In this document: positions 1 through 8,240 of the stretch, piece by piece | Numbering within the stretch: the stretch's first letter is position 1 | Layout: every line of letters starts with the position of its first letter | Assembly: GCA_039201605.1 (NCBI GenBank) | Contig: JBCCRO010000015.1 | Span: forward strand, 71,271 to 135,270 | Direction of reading: 5' to 3' | Origin: CADEDH01 sp039201605 | Lineage (GTDB): Bacteria > Actinomycetota > Acidimicrobiia > Acidimicrobiales > SZUA-35 | DNA length: 64,000 bases | Program-made: the position numbers and the translations under genes | The notes under the pieces: generated by a model | The model's input: only the letters and a program-made list of their open reading frames with translations | Told to the model about the DNA's origin: nothing | Database searches by the model: none

Positions 1-1201
1 GGGCCTCGGCCACCGACCGGGCCTGGCCCGGGGTATCGACCAGGACGGTGGCGGCCGAGCCGATCCGATCGATGCGGCCCTTGGTCGTTATCCGATCCTG
101 CAGATCGCGCAGCTCACGCAACCGCTCGTCCCGGAGGGACCGGGGCACCTTGGGTTCGAGGTCGGCGCCGTAGGTGCCCTCCTCCTCGGAGTAGCCGAAG
201 AAGCCGCACCAGTCGAGCTCGACCTGCCCGACGAAGTCGAGGAGGCGATCGTGGTCCTCTTCGGTCTCGCCCGGGTAGCCGACGATGAAGTTGGAGCGGA
301 AGGTGGCGCCGGGCTCCCGACGGCGGATGGCCTCGATCCGCTCGATGAACTTCTCCCCCGAGCCCCAGCGCCGCATGCGCCGCAGGTGCGGTGCCGACAC
401 GTGCTGGAGCGAGAGGTCGAAGTACGGCACGCCGGTGGCGCACATCGTGTCGATCAGCTCGTCGGTGAGGTCGGAGGGGTAGAGGTAGAGCAGCCGGACC
501 CAGTCCACCCGGTCGGCGACCGCCTGCACCAGGGGCACGATGCGGCGCGTCCCCCGGCCCTGATCCCGCCCGAAGGCGGCCAGATCCTGGGCGACGAGCA
601 CGACCTCGCGCACGCCGAGGCCGTCGACCTCGGCCAGGATCGATTCGACGGAGCGGGAGCGCTGCTGGCCCCGGAACGACGGGATGGCGCAGAACCCGCA
701 GGCCCGGTCGCAGCCCTCGGCCACCTTGACGTAGGCCCAGGGGGCCTCGGCCGGCGGCCGGGGCAGTTCGAGCAGATCGAAGGCGGGAACGGCGCCCGCC
801 GGCTCCTCCGGGGTGGCGGCGGGCGAACCGGGCTTGAGCCCGATCGTGACCGGCACGGCGGTGGTGGCGCTCCCCGAGCCGGAGACCGAGGCCCCGAAGG
901 GGGCGACGGCCTGCACCTCGGGGAGGGCGTCGGCCAGCTCCTGCCCGTAGCGCTCGGCCATGCAGCCGGTGACGACGAGCTCGGCGCCGTCCTTGCGGCC
1001 CTGGTCGAGGGCAAGGATCGTGTCGACCGATTCCTGGCGGGCCTCACCGATGAAGGCGCAGGTGTTGACCACCACCACATCGGCGGCGTCGGGCGACGCG
1101 GCCGGTTCCAGGCCGTCGGCCACCAGGGTGCCGACGAGCTTGTCGGAATCGACCTGGTTCTTGGGGCAACCCAGGGTCTCCACCCAGTACTGACGAGCCA
1201 T
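1..1201 (-). CDS. rimO: Ribosomal protein S12 methylthiotransferase RimO (3' end off window)
   Basis: Radical-SAM iron-sulfur enzyme that methylthiolates an aspartate of ribosomal protein S12 in the cytoplasm. The ATG at 1199-1201 opens MARQYWVETLGCPKNQVDSD, the RimO signature that separates it from MiaB. The N-terminal domain has its three cluster cysteines in LGCPKN, NTCAF and GCMAERYG. The radical-SAM motif CDRACGFC lies near residues 161-168. About 400 residues are inside the window; the C-terminal TRAM domain is mostly or wholly beyond position 1. It lies downstream of ftsK on the same strand, a common actinobacterial neighbourhood, with three genes between them. Family identity is secure; only the C-terminus is unseen. 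Confidence 0.95.
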   Translation of the reverse strand, partial: MARQYWVETLGCPKNQVDSDKLVGTLVADGLEPAASPDAADVVVVNTCAFIGEARQESVDTILALDQGRKDGAELVVTGCMAERYGQELADALPEVQAVAPFGASVSGSGSATTAVPVTIGLKPGSPAATPEEPAGAVPAFDLLELPRPPAEAPWAYVKVAEGCDRACGFCAIPSFRGQQRSRSVESILAEVDGLGVREVVLVAQDLAAFGRDQGRGTRRIVPLVQAVADRVDWVRLLYLYPSDLTDELIDTMCATGVPYFDLSLQHVSAPHLRRMRRWGSGEKFIERIEAIRRREPGATFRSNFIVGYPGETEEDHDRLLDFVGQVELDWCGFFGYSEEEGTYGADLEPKVPRSLRDERLRELRDLQDRITTKGRIDRIGSAATVLVDTPGQARSVAEA

Positions 1202-1212
1202 CACCGCTCAGG

Positions 1213-1896
1213 CTACCCAGCGTCCTCCCCATCGCCGGATTTCGTCACATCGTCGGCGCCGGCGCCCACCTGCTGCCGTTGGGCGTCGGTCCGCTTGACG
1301 AACAGGAACACCAGCCCGGCGAGCGCCGCCATCAGCACCACCGAGGCGATGATCATCGGCCAGTTGGTGCCCTCGGGCTCGACCTCGACCCCGAGTCGGA
1401 TCGGTTCGGGGGCCGACGGGTCGTAGGTGAAGTTGTAGCCCCGGGCGGTGAAGTCGGTGTCGAAGGAGATCATCTCGTAGTCGAGCTGGTAGTCGCCCGG
1501 CTCGGTGAGCGGCTCGTCGAGGCTGAAGCGGATGATCAGGCCGTCGGCCGCCGTCATCTCGCCCCCGATGTCCTCCCCGTCGGGACCGGTGATCGTCACC
1601 GCTGCCTCGGTGACCGGCTCGGCGAAGACCAGATCGATGACGTCGACCTCGCCCCCCACCCGCTGACCGGGCCCGGGTGAGCCCTGAAGCAGATCGGTGT
1701 GGGCGCCGGCGGGCGAGGGCCCGACGAGCAGGAGGGCGAGCACCGCCACCGCCACGAGTAGCGCCCGTCGTCGCCGTCGCCCCCGGGCTCGACCAGCTCG
1801 GGGGTTGCGTCCGACCGGTCGATCGTCGTGGGGGGTGGAGGCCGGGCTCACGGGCTGGAACTGTAGTGCTCGACGCTCAGGCATGGCGCTCGGCAC
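1213..1896 (-). CDS. CopC-domain secreted/membrane protein
   Basis: 227 residues. An Arg-rich N-terminus and a hydrophobic segment (about residues 44-64, ALLVAVAVLALLLVGPSPAGA) form a signal peptide, followed at once by AHTDLLQGSPGPGQRV. That histidine just after the cleavage site is the N-terminal copper ligand position in CopC proteins. The CopC-like beta-sandwich covers about residues 66-160, a transmembrane helix (MIIASVVLMAALAGLVFLFV) follows near 180-200, and the tail is short and charged. This fits the copper-resistance CopC/YobA family, exported and anchored by one C-terminal helix. No CopD is adjacent, so a copper role is family inference. The start could also be the ATG four codons downstream. 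It ends 12 bp before rimO and starts 18 bp after the SMP-30 gene, so the three probably share a transcript. Confidence 0.75.
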   Translation of the reverse strand: MPSAMPERRALQFQPVSPASTPHDDRPVGRNPRAGRARGRRRRRALLVAVAVLALLLVGPSPAGAHTDLLQGSPGPGQRVGGEVDVIDLVFAEPVTEAAVTITGPDGEDIGGEMTAADGLIIRFSLDEPLTEPGDYQLDYEMISFDTDFTARGYNFTYDPSAPEPIRLGVEVEPEGTNWPMIIASVVLMAALAGLVFLFVKRTDAQRQQVGAGADDVTKSGDGEDAG

Positions 1897-1914
1897 CGCC
1901 GTCGACCATGGCGG

Positions 1915-2826
1915 TCAGAAGGCCAGCGGGAGGCCCCGCGAGGTCCACGGTCGGCACACCAGCCGCCCGGTGCCGGACAGGGTGACGAAGGCCAGGGTGC
2001 CATCGGCCCCACCGAAGCACAGGTTGGTGGTGAGGGGATCGGGGAAGGTCTGGTGGAAGTGCACACCGTCGGGGGTGACGGTGGTGACACCGCCGTTGCC
2101 GATGGTGGCGACGCACACGTTGCCGAAGGCGTCGACGGCGAGGGCGTCGAAGAGCGGCCCGCCCTCGGGGTCGGCAAGCACCATTCCCCGGTGTTGGGGG
2201 CCGAAGTAGCCGGCGATCTGCCCGGGGCCGCTCAGCGGCCACTGCAGAAGGCGGCCCTGGACGGTCTCGGCCACATAGAGGGTGTCGCCGTCGGGCGAGA
2301 GGCCGACCCCGGCCGGGGCGTCGAGCGGGTACACGACCTCGGTGATCGACGAACCGTCGGCGGCGGCGTAGTAGAGGCCGCCCCGGTCGCGCTCGCGGGG
2401 CCTGGTCTTGCCCCGGTCGGTGAACCAGAACGAGCCGGTGGCGTCGAACACGAGATCGCTCGGGCTCTTGAGCCGGTGACCGTTGCAGTTGTCGTAGAGG
2501 ATGTCGATGTCGCCGGTGGTCAGGTCGAGCCGCTGGACGCAGCCGCCGAGGTAGTAGTCGGGCTGGTCGCCCGGGACCATCATCCCGTTGACCTCGCTCC
2601 AGGTCGAGCCGCCGTTGTTGCACACGTACAGCGCACCGTCGGGACCGATGGCGGCCCCCGAAGGGCCACCGCCCAGATCGGCCACGGCGTCGACGTCTCC
2701 CTCGGCCGAGACCCGGCTGAGGGTGCCACGCGCCGTCTCGACCAGGAGGACGGAGCCGTCGGGCATCCACACCGGTCCCTGGGGGAAGCGCAAGCCCGAG
2801 GCCCACTCGATCGTTTCCAAACTCAC
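1915..2826 (-). CDS. SMP-30/gluconolactonase/LRE family beta-propeller protein
   Basis: 303 residues starting at a GTG (2824-2826) with GGAG seven bases upstream; an earlier in-frame start at 2850 has no such site. The pattern is typical of SMP-30/gluconolactonase six-bladed propellers: FPQGPVWMPDGSVLLVE near the start, SDLVFDATGSFWFTD in the middle, GVGLSPDGDTLYVAET, and ALAVDAFGNVCVATIGNGG near the end. Family members are metal-dependent lactonases acting on sugar or other lactones. The conserved early Glu and the Asn and Asp metal ligands are plausibly present but not aligned here. Substrate unknown. No signal peptide is seen, so it is probably cytoplasmic. Confidence 0.8.
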   Translation of the reverse strand: MSLETIEWASGLRFPQGPVWMPDGSVLLVETARGTLSRVSAEGDVDAVADLGGGPSGAAIGPDGALYVCNNGGSTWSEVNGMMVPGDQPDYYLGGCVQRLDLTTGDIDILYDNCNGHRLKSPSDLVFDATGSFWFTDRGKTRPRERDRGGLYYAAADGSSITEVVYPLDAPAGVGLSPDGDTLYVAETVQGRLLQWPLSGPGQIAGYFGPQHRGMVLADPEGGPLFDALAVDAFGNVCVATIGNGGVTTVTPDGVHFHQTFPDPLTTNLCFGGADGTLAFVTLSGTGRLVCRPWTSRGLPLAF

Positions 2827-2870
2827 GCCAGCTCCTACCGCCGCACCCACCTGCGAAGCCCGTGCTCAGC

Positions 2871-3863
2871 CTAGAAGTAGGCCAGCGCTTCCCCGGCGGG
2901 ATCGGTCCCGTTTTGGGCCAAAAGGATGACGGCGATGACCCACGCCGCCAGGAGGGCCGCCCCTTCGACCCGATGGACCCGGCGGCGGGTGGCCATGGCC
3001 ACCACCGCCCCGATCGCCACCAGCACCATGACGACCAGTCCGATGCTCCGCAGGCCCTCGTCGCCCATCGGGCCCGGGCCGAGCAGGGCGATGGCGGTGC
3101 CGACGGCCAGGCTGTTGAAGATGTTGGAGCCGAGCAGGTTGCCCAGCAGCAGATCGGTGGCCTTTCGGCGGGCGGCGGCGATGCCCGTCATGAGCTCGGG
3201 GAGCGAGGTGCCGACGGCGACCAGGGTGAACCCGACGAAGCCGCCCTTGAGTCCGAACTCCTCGGCGATGCCCTGGGCGCCCCACACCAGGAGCTGGGCC
3301 CCGGCCACGGTGCCGACCAGGCCGACGATGGTGCGGACGATCTCGGCCCGGAGGGGGCCTGCCTCATCCTCGTCGTCGTCCTCCTCGCCAACGCCTCGGC
3401 CGCCGGCGATGATCCAGCTCAGCGAGGCGACGAGGGCGACGGCCAGGATCAGCCCGTCGAGCCGGGTCAGTCCGCCCCAGTAGGCGAGGGCGGCGAACAG
3501 CAGGACCGCCATCAGCGACAGCGGCGCCTCCCGGCCGAGCACGGCCCTGGTGACGAGGACGGGCACGATGATGGCGGCGGCCCCCAGTACCAGCGACAGA
3601 TTGGCGACGTTGGAGCCGATGATGTTGCCGAAGCCGAGCTCGGCGTTGCCCCCCTGGGCGGCCAGTGACGACACGAGGAGCTCGGGGGCGCTGGTGCCGA
3701 AGCCGACGATCAGGGCGCCGACCAGAACGGGCGAGAGCCGGGCCTTGGTGGCGATGTGGGCGGCGCCGTCAACGAACTCGTCCGCCGCCTTGGCCAGAAG
3801 GAGGACACCGATCACGACCTCGATGCAGGCCACGAGAAGTGTCGGCTCACTGAGGAATGGCAC
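2871..3863 (-). CDS. Calcium/sodium antiporter family (CaCA, YrbG-like) membrane protein
   Basis: 330 residues, GTG start at 3861-3863. Two inverted alpha-repeats are visible. The first has GFGTSAPELLVSSLAA followed by GNIIGSNVANLSLVLG; the second has AVGTSLPELMTGIAA followed by GNLLGSNIFNSLAVG. These are the ion-binding repeats of the K+-dependent Na+/Ca2+ exchanger family. About ten membrane segments are apparent, with an acidic cytoplasmic loop (GEEDDDEDEAG) between the halves. Length is normal for bacterial YrbG-type exchangers. Likely a cytoplasmic-membrane Ca2+/cation antiporter; ion specificity is not decidable. It lies between ftsK and the SMP-30 gene on the same strand. Confidence 0.88.
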   Translation of the reverse strand: MPFLSEPTLLVACIEVVIGVLLLAKAADEFVDGAAHIATKARLSPVLVGALIVGFGTSAPELLVSSLAAQGGNAELGFGNIIGSNVANLSLVLGAAAIIVPVLVTRAVLGREAPLSLMAVLLFAALAYWGGLTRLDGLILAVALVASLSWIIAGGRGVGEEDDDEDEAGPLRAEIVRTIVGLVGTVAGAQLLVWGAQGIAEEFGLKGGFVGFTLVAVGTSLPELMTGIAAARRKATDLLLGNLLGSNIFNSLAVGTAIALLGPGPMGDEGLRSIGLVVMVLVAIGAVVAMATRRRVHRVEGAALLAAWVIAVILLAQNGTDPAGEALAYF

Positions 3864-3960
3864 CGGATGAACCTACAGCCGCCGACCCGGTAAACCTTGA
3901 CGCCGACCCAGCCGATGCGGCCCGGGCCCGACGGCCCGGACCATGAGCGCCGTCCGCGGC

Positions 3961-4002
3961 CTCAGGTGCGGGGTCTCAGGTGCGGGGTCTCAGGTGCGGG
4001 GC
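3961..4002. repeat. 14-bp tandem repeat, three copies, over the ftsK stop codon
   Basis: The unit CTCAGGTGCGGGGT occurs at 3961-3974, 3975-3988 and 3989-4002 (last base differs). On the minus strand the first unit met carries the TGA stop of ftsK at 3990-3992. The unit is 14 bp, not a multiple of three, so a change in copy number after the stop is silent but slippage across it would alter the C-terminus. Confidence 0.85.
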
Positions 4003-7000
4003 TTGTACCCGGGGGGCGGAGCCAGGGCCGGATCGAAGTCGCCGTCGAAGTCGTCGTCGTCCTCGTCGTCGAACTCGATCCCGTCGAGGGCGTCATCGAC
4101 CGATATGCCGTCGGCGCCGTCGTCGAGATCCTCGGCCTCGTCGTCGAAGGCGTCGGCCTCGTCATCGAAGGCGCCATCATCGGAGGCGCCATCATCGGAG
4201 GCGTTGTCATCGACGTCGACGACCGGCTCGTCCTCGGGCTCGGGCTCGTCGGGGATGTCCTCGACGATCCGCAGCTGGGGACGCTTCGGCGGCTCCTCCT
4301 TCTTGCGGTCGAGGCCGAGCTCGGGATCGGGCTCGAGGTCGGGGACCGGCTCGGGATCCGGTACCGGGTCGGGCTCGGGCGTCGGGTTGACGGCGGTCTC
4401 GGGCCGCTTGACCGGGGGTCGCCCCTTGTCGAGCTCGCCTTCGAGGACCGACCTCTTGGGGGGCCGCTTGGCCGGGGGACGACCCGAGGTGCTGCCGTCG
4501 CCGGTCGGGCCACCGGCGGTCGAACCGTTGGCCTTCGACGGGCTGGTGCGCCCGCTCGACGGGGTGGTCGCCGTCTTGGCCGCCGGGTGGTTGGTGGCCG
4601 GGGCGCCGGCGCCCACCTTCGCCCTCGCCTTGGCCGGAGCGCCGGTGGCGTGGGCGGCCTGGGCCGGCGCGCCGCCGGAGGAGACCGGCCGGTTGGCGGG
4701 CGGTTTCGACGGGGTGGGGTCGCCCGCCGGGAACTGGAGGTCGGCCAGAGTTTTGCGCCGCTTCTTCGGCTTGTCGACCACGGGCTGGGCGGCCGAGACA
4801 CCGGTGGCGGGACCGGCCGATGCGGTGGAACCCGACGGCGTCGATGGCCCTCCCGAGGGGCCGTCGGTGTCCGGGTCGGACGTCGGCCGGGGCCCAGCGG
4901 AGGTCGCCGAGCCGGGGCCGTCGCCGGAAGGCGGGCCCGAGGGCCGGGACGGCGAGGACGAGGGCCCGGTCGACGGCCCGGACGGCGAAGGCGAGGGCCC
5001 GGTCGACGGCGAGGGCGAGGATGGGGCGGCGGGCGACGGGCCGTTGCCGGGCGCAGGGGCTCCCCCACCGCCACCGCCGGGCCAATTGCCGCTGTCGAGA
5101 TCCTGCGGGGTCATGAGGACGTCGCGGGGCTTGGAGCCGAGCGACGGGCCCACCACGCCCCGCTCCTCGAGCAGATCCATGATGCGCCCGGCCCGGGCGA
5201 ACCCGACCCGAAGCTTGCGCTGCAGCATCGAGGTGGAGCCGAGCTGGGAGCGGACCACCAGCTCCATGGCCTGGAGCAGGAGGCCGTCGTCGTCCTCGTC
5301 GCCAGTGGAGCCACCGGGGATCATCGCCGCCGCCCCGCCTGCGCCGTCCTCCTCGCCAACCACGCGGCTGTCGTAGGTGGTGTCGGGGGCCTGGTGGAGC
5401 CAGTGGTTGACCACCGCCTCCACCTCCTCCTCGGTCACCCAGGCGCCCTGGAAACGGGTGGGGGTGCTGGTGGAGCCGTCGTTGAGCAGCCCGTCACCCC
5501 GACCGACGAGGCGCTCGGCCCCGGGCTGGTCGAGGATGACCCGGCTGTCGGTGAGGCTGGACACGGCGAAGGCCAGGCGGGCGGGCACGTTGGCCTTGAT
5601 CAGACCGGTGATGACGTTGGTCGACGGTCGCTGGGTGGCGATCACCAGGTGGATGCCGACGGCCCGGGCCTTCTGGGCGATGCGGCAGATCGACTCCTCC
5701 ACGTCCCGTGCGGCGACCATCATCAGGTCGGCCAGCTCGTCGAGCACGACGAGGATGTAGCTCAGCTTCTGGTACTCCACCGGATCGCCGCCATCGGGCG
5801 ACGGGCGGGGGGCGAAGCGGCCCTCGTCGACGGCCTTGTTGTAGCCGTTCAGATCGCGCACCCCGACCTCGCTGAGCAGGTCGTAGCGGCGCTCCATCTC
5901 CCGCACCGCCCACGCCAGGGCGTTGGCCGCCTTCTTGGGATCGGTCACCACCTCGGTGAGCAGATGGGGCAGGCGCTCGTACTGGTTCAGCTCCACCCGC
6001 TTGGGGTCGACCAGGATCAGCCGCACCTCCTCGGGGGTGGAGCGCATCAGGATCGAGGTGAGCATCGAGTTGATCGAACTCGACTTGCCGGAACCGGTCT
6101 GGCCGGCCACCAGGAGGTGGGGCATCTTGGCCAGGTTGATCATCACCGTCTTGCCGGTGATGTCCCGCCCGAGCACGGTCTCCAGCGGATGGTCGGCGTT
6201 GGCCGCCTCCTCCGAGACGAGCAGGTCGCCGACGGTGATGATCTGACGGCGGACGTTGGGCACCTCGACGCCGATGGCCTGCTTGCCCGGGATCGGGGCC
6301 AGGATCCGCACGTCGGGGGTGGCCATGGCGTAGGCGATGTCCTTGTGCAGGGCCGTGACCCGCCCCACCTTCACCCCGGGCCCGAGCTCCAGCTCGAAGC
6401 GACTCACCGTGGGGCCGACGACCACGCCGATCAGGCGGGTCTCCACCCCGTGCTCGGCCAGGGCGTGCTCCAGCTGACGGCCGGTGGCCTCGACGGTGGC
6501 CCGGTCGACGTCCTGGTTCTCGGTGCGATCCAGGAGATCGAGGTTCGGCAGGCTCCACTGGCCGTCGATGGGACCGCGGTTGGCCACCACCAGCCCCTCG
6601 ACCGTGGCGGTCTGGGGCACCTCGATGACGGGCTCGGGCGCGGCGTCGGCCCACGAACTTTCGATGCCATCCCCACCGCCGAGGTCGGCGGTGGGGACGT
6701 CGTCGAACCCGACGGCGTCCAGCAGCTCGGTGTCGGCGTCGTCGGCGTGGAAGCCGTCGCCGCCCCGGAGGTCGATGTAGGTCTCCCCCTGCTCGTCGAC
6801 GTCGGTGCCCGGGTCGTCGAGGGGGTCGTCGGCGCCGAACACCGGGCGGGAGCGACGACCGCGCTGACGGCGTGAGGCCTTGTCCTGGTCCCTGTCGGCT
6901 CGGGCCTCGCGCCGGGCCCGCACGTCGTCCCGACGCTCCAGGAACCCGTCGACCAGCGGACGGCAGCGCTCGACCAGCCCGTCGACGACGGCCGACGCCG

Positions 7001-7553
7001 AGACCGAGGTGAGGAGCACGATGGCCACCGCCACCAGGGTGATGGTGACGACGATCTCGCCCCAGTAGCCGAACCAGCGCTCGAAACTGCCGCCGATCCA
7101 CACACCGACCCAACCGCCGGCCCGGCCCAGGTCGGCCACCGGCGAACCCCAGCCCGGTCGGCCGCCGGTGAGATCGAGGGTGGCGAAGAGGGCGGCAACG
7201 GCACAGCCCCAGGCCACATACTCGGCCGGGGTCAGACGGGAGGCCTTGCCCCGCTTGCCTCGTTTGCCCCGCTTGCGCAACAGGAGCCAGCCGGCGCCGA
7301 GGAAGACCACGGGCAGGATGTAGCGGGCTCGGCCCACGAGCGAGCCGGTGCCGTCGGCCAGCCATCGGCCGACCACGCCGGTGGTATCGGTGTAGAGGCT
7401 CAGGCCGAGGATGAGGCCCAGCGCGATGATGACCAACGCCTGCACGTCACGCCGATTCTGGGCGCGTTGCTTCGCCGTTGGTTTCTTCCGTGAGGATCGT
7501 CCGCCCGTAGCCCCGCGACCGGAACGAGTTTTGCTCCGATTTGTCTGTGCCAC
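3990..7553 (-). CDS. ftsK: DNA translocase FtsK with long C-terminal low-complexity extension
   Basis: ATP-driven, membrane-anchored motor that moves chromosomal DNA at the division septum. The chosen start is the GTG at 7551-7553 (VAQTNRSKTRSGR), 1187 residues; the open frame extends further upstream into non-coding-looking sequence. N-terminal membrane segments lie within roughly residues 40-210. A variable acidic linker follows, then the RecA-like motor with Walker A GQTGSGKSSSINSM near residue 483. The winged-helix gamma domain (TSMLQRKLRVGFARAGRIMD) is near 775-815. FtsK normally ends about here, but this protein continues for some 370 residues of Pro/Ser/Gly/Ala sequence. That tail ends in acidic DDGASDD-like repeats and the C-terminus PPPGYKPRT. 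Confidence 0.95.
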   Translation of the reverse strand: MAQTNRSKTRSGRGATGGRSSRKKPTAKQRAQNRRDVQALVIIALGLILGLSLYTDTTGVVGRWLADGTGSLVGRARYILPVVFLGAGWLLLRKRGKRGKRGKASRLTPAEYVAWGCAVAALFATLDLTGGRPGWGSPVADLGRAGGWVGVWIGGSFERWFGYWGEIVVTITLVAVAIVLLTSVSASAVVDGLVERCRPLVDGFLERRDDVRARREARADRDQDKASRRQRGRRSRPVFGADDPLDDPGTDVDEQGETYIDLRGGDGFHADDADTELLDAVGFDDVPTADLGGGDGIESSWADAAPEPVIEVPQTATVEGLVVANRGPIDGQWSLPNLDLLDRTENQDVDRATVEATGRQLEHALAEHGVETRLIGVVVGPTVSRFELELGPGVKVGRVTALHKDIAYAMATPDVRILAPIPGKQAIGVEVPNVRRQIITVGDLLVSEEAANADHPLETVLGRDITGKTVMINLAKMPHLLVAGQTGSGKSSSINSMLTSILMRSTPEEVRLILVDPKRVELNQYERLPHLLTEVVTDPKKAANALAWAVREMERRYDLLSEVGVRDLNGYNKAVDEGRFAPRPSPDGGDPVEYQKLSYILVVLDELADLMMVAARDVEESICRIAQKARAVGIHLVIATQRPSTNVITGLIKANVPARLAFAVSSLTDSRVILDQPGAERLVGRGDGLLNDGSTSTPTRFQGAWVTEEEVEAVVNHWLHQAPDTTYDSRVVGEEDGAGGAAAMIPGGSTGDEDDDGLLLQAMELVVRSQLGSTSMLQRKLRVGFARAGRIMDLLEERGVVGPSLGSKPRDVLMTPQDLDSGNWPGGGGGGAPAPGNGPSPAAPSSPSPSTGPSPSPSGPSTGPSSSPSRPSGPPSGDGPGSATSAGPRPTSDPDTDGPSGGPSTPSGSTASAGPATGVSAAQPVVDKPKKRRKTLADLQFPAGDPTPSKPPANRPVSSGGAPAQAAHATGAPAKARAKVGAGAPATNHPAAKTATTPSSGRTSPSKANGSTAGGPTGDGSTSGRPPAKRPPKRSVLEGELDKGRPPVKRPETAVNPTPEPDPVPDPEPVPDLEPDPELGLDRKKEEPPKRPQLRIVEDIPDEPEPEDEPVVDVDDNASDDGASDDGAFDDEADAFDDEAEDLDDGADGISVDDALDGIEFDDEDDDDFDGDFDPALAPPPGYKPRT

Positions 7554-7694
7554 AGTCCTGTTGACTCTAGTCGGCGTCGGACAGCGGGTGAGGGACACTC
7601 CCGCCTGGGCGTTCGCCGCTGTCGGCCCGCCCGATCCGGTGGTCGCCCCCCCCCGAGCGGGCGAGGGTCCAAGGTCGGCGCCGACCGCTGTCCT

Positions 7695-8021
7695 ATGGTG
7701 ACCGCCGTGACGATTCTGCTCTGGGTATGTGTCGCCCTGGGGTTCGCCGCCGGTTTCGTCCCCCGAGGCTGGCTTGCCGTTCCCCTGAGTCTCCTGGTCG
7801 GCTTCGTGCCCCGCATCCTGGGCCTGACCTGGGACGACGGGGTGACGATCGAGTTCCTCAGCGTCTGGACCCTGGCCTGGCCGGCGATGACGGCGCTCGG
7901 GTACCTGCTGCATCAGCGGCTGTTCTCCCGACGACGCCGGAGCGACGACCGAGCGGACGGCGGCTCGGGCGGCCGGGCGGGCTCGGCGTCGACCGCCGAC
8001 GGCCTCGACGCCGTCGGCTGA
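7695..8021 (+). CDS. Small membrane protein of unknown function
   Basis: 108 residues, diverging from ftsK across 141 bp. I do not recognise a family. Two or three hydrophobic segments are visible (TILLWVCVALGFAAGFV, LAVPLSLLVGFVPRILG and VWTLAWPAMTALGYLLH), followed by an Arg-rich positive stretch (LFSRRRRSDDR) that would put the C-terminus in the cytoplasm, then a Gly/Ser/Asp tail. Third-position GC is high across the frame. No convincing ribosome-binding site precedes the ATG at 7695; the GTG at 7698 or 7707 is an alternative. Coding status is likely but not certain. Confidence 0.5.
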   Translation: MVTAVTILLWVCVALGFAAGFVPRGWLAVPLSLLVGFVPRILGLTWDDGVTIEFLSVWTLAWPAMTALGYLLHQRLFSRRRRSDDRADGGSGGRAGSASTADGLDAVG

Positions 8022-8155
8022 CCCTCAGCCCGCCTCCATAGCCCCGCCCGACCGCTGGACCCCCGCAGCGCGTCACCTCGGCGACCGCAGGGCGCGTCGG
8101 GACGGCGATGGGCCGCCCGTCGGCACCGGTCCGACCATGGCTGGGCCCTGGCGGT

Positions 8156-8176
8156 CGGCGGCCCGGCGAGCCGCCG
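8156..8176. terminator. Candidate hairpin between convergent genes
   Basis: CGGCGGC at 8156-8162 and GCCGCCG at 8170-8176 form a 7-bp perfect stem around a 7-base loop, in the gap between two convergent genes. No T-tract follows on either strand. In DNA this GC-rich such stems arise by chance, so this is a weak call. Confidence 0.3.
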
Positions 8177-8197
8177 CGGCCTTGGGGCCCCGGAGCG

Positions 8198-8227
8198 ACT
8201 CGGGGCTACTCGGGGCTACTCGGGGCG
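8198..8227. repeat. Three tandem 10-bp units
   Basis: ACTCGGGGCT repeats at 8198-8207 and 8208-8217, with a third copy at 8218-8227 ending in G. It is non-coding on the readings I favour and sits just beyond the stop of the membrane-protein gene at 8241. Confidence 0.8.
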
Positions 8228-8240
8228 GGGCCGAGCGGGC

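Noticed and set aside
3897..6875. A 992-codon open frame on the plus strand across ftsK
   Set aside because: It is the antisense shadow of ftsK in GC-rich DNA. The translation is Gly/Val/His-biased without domains, while the minus frame has all FtsK motifs.
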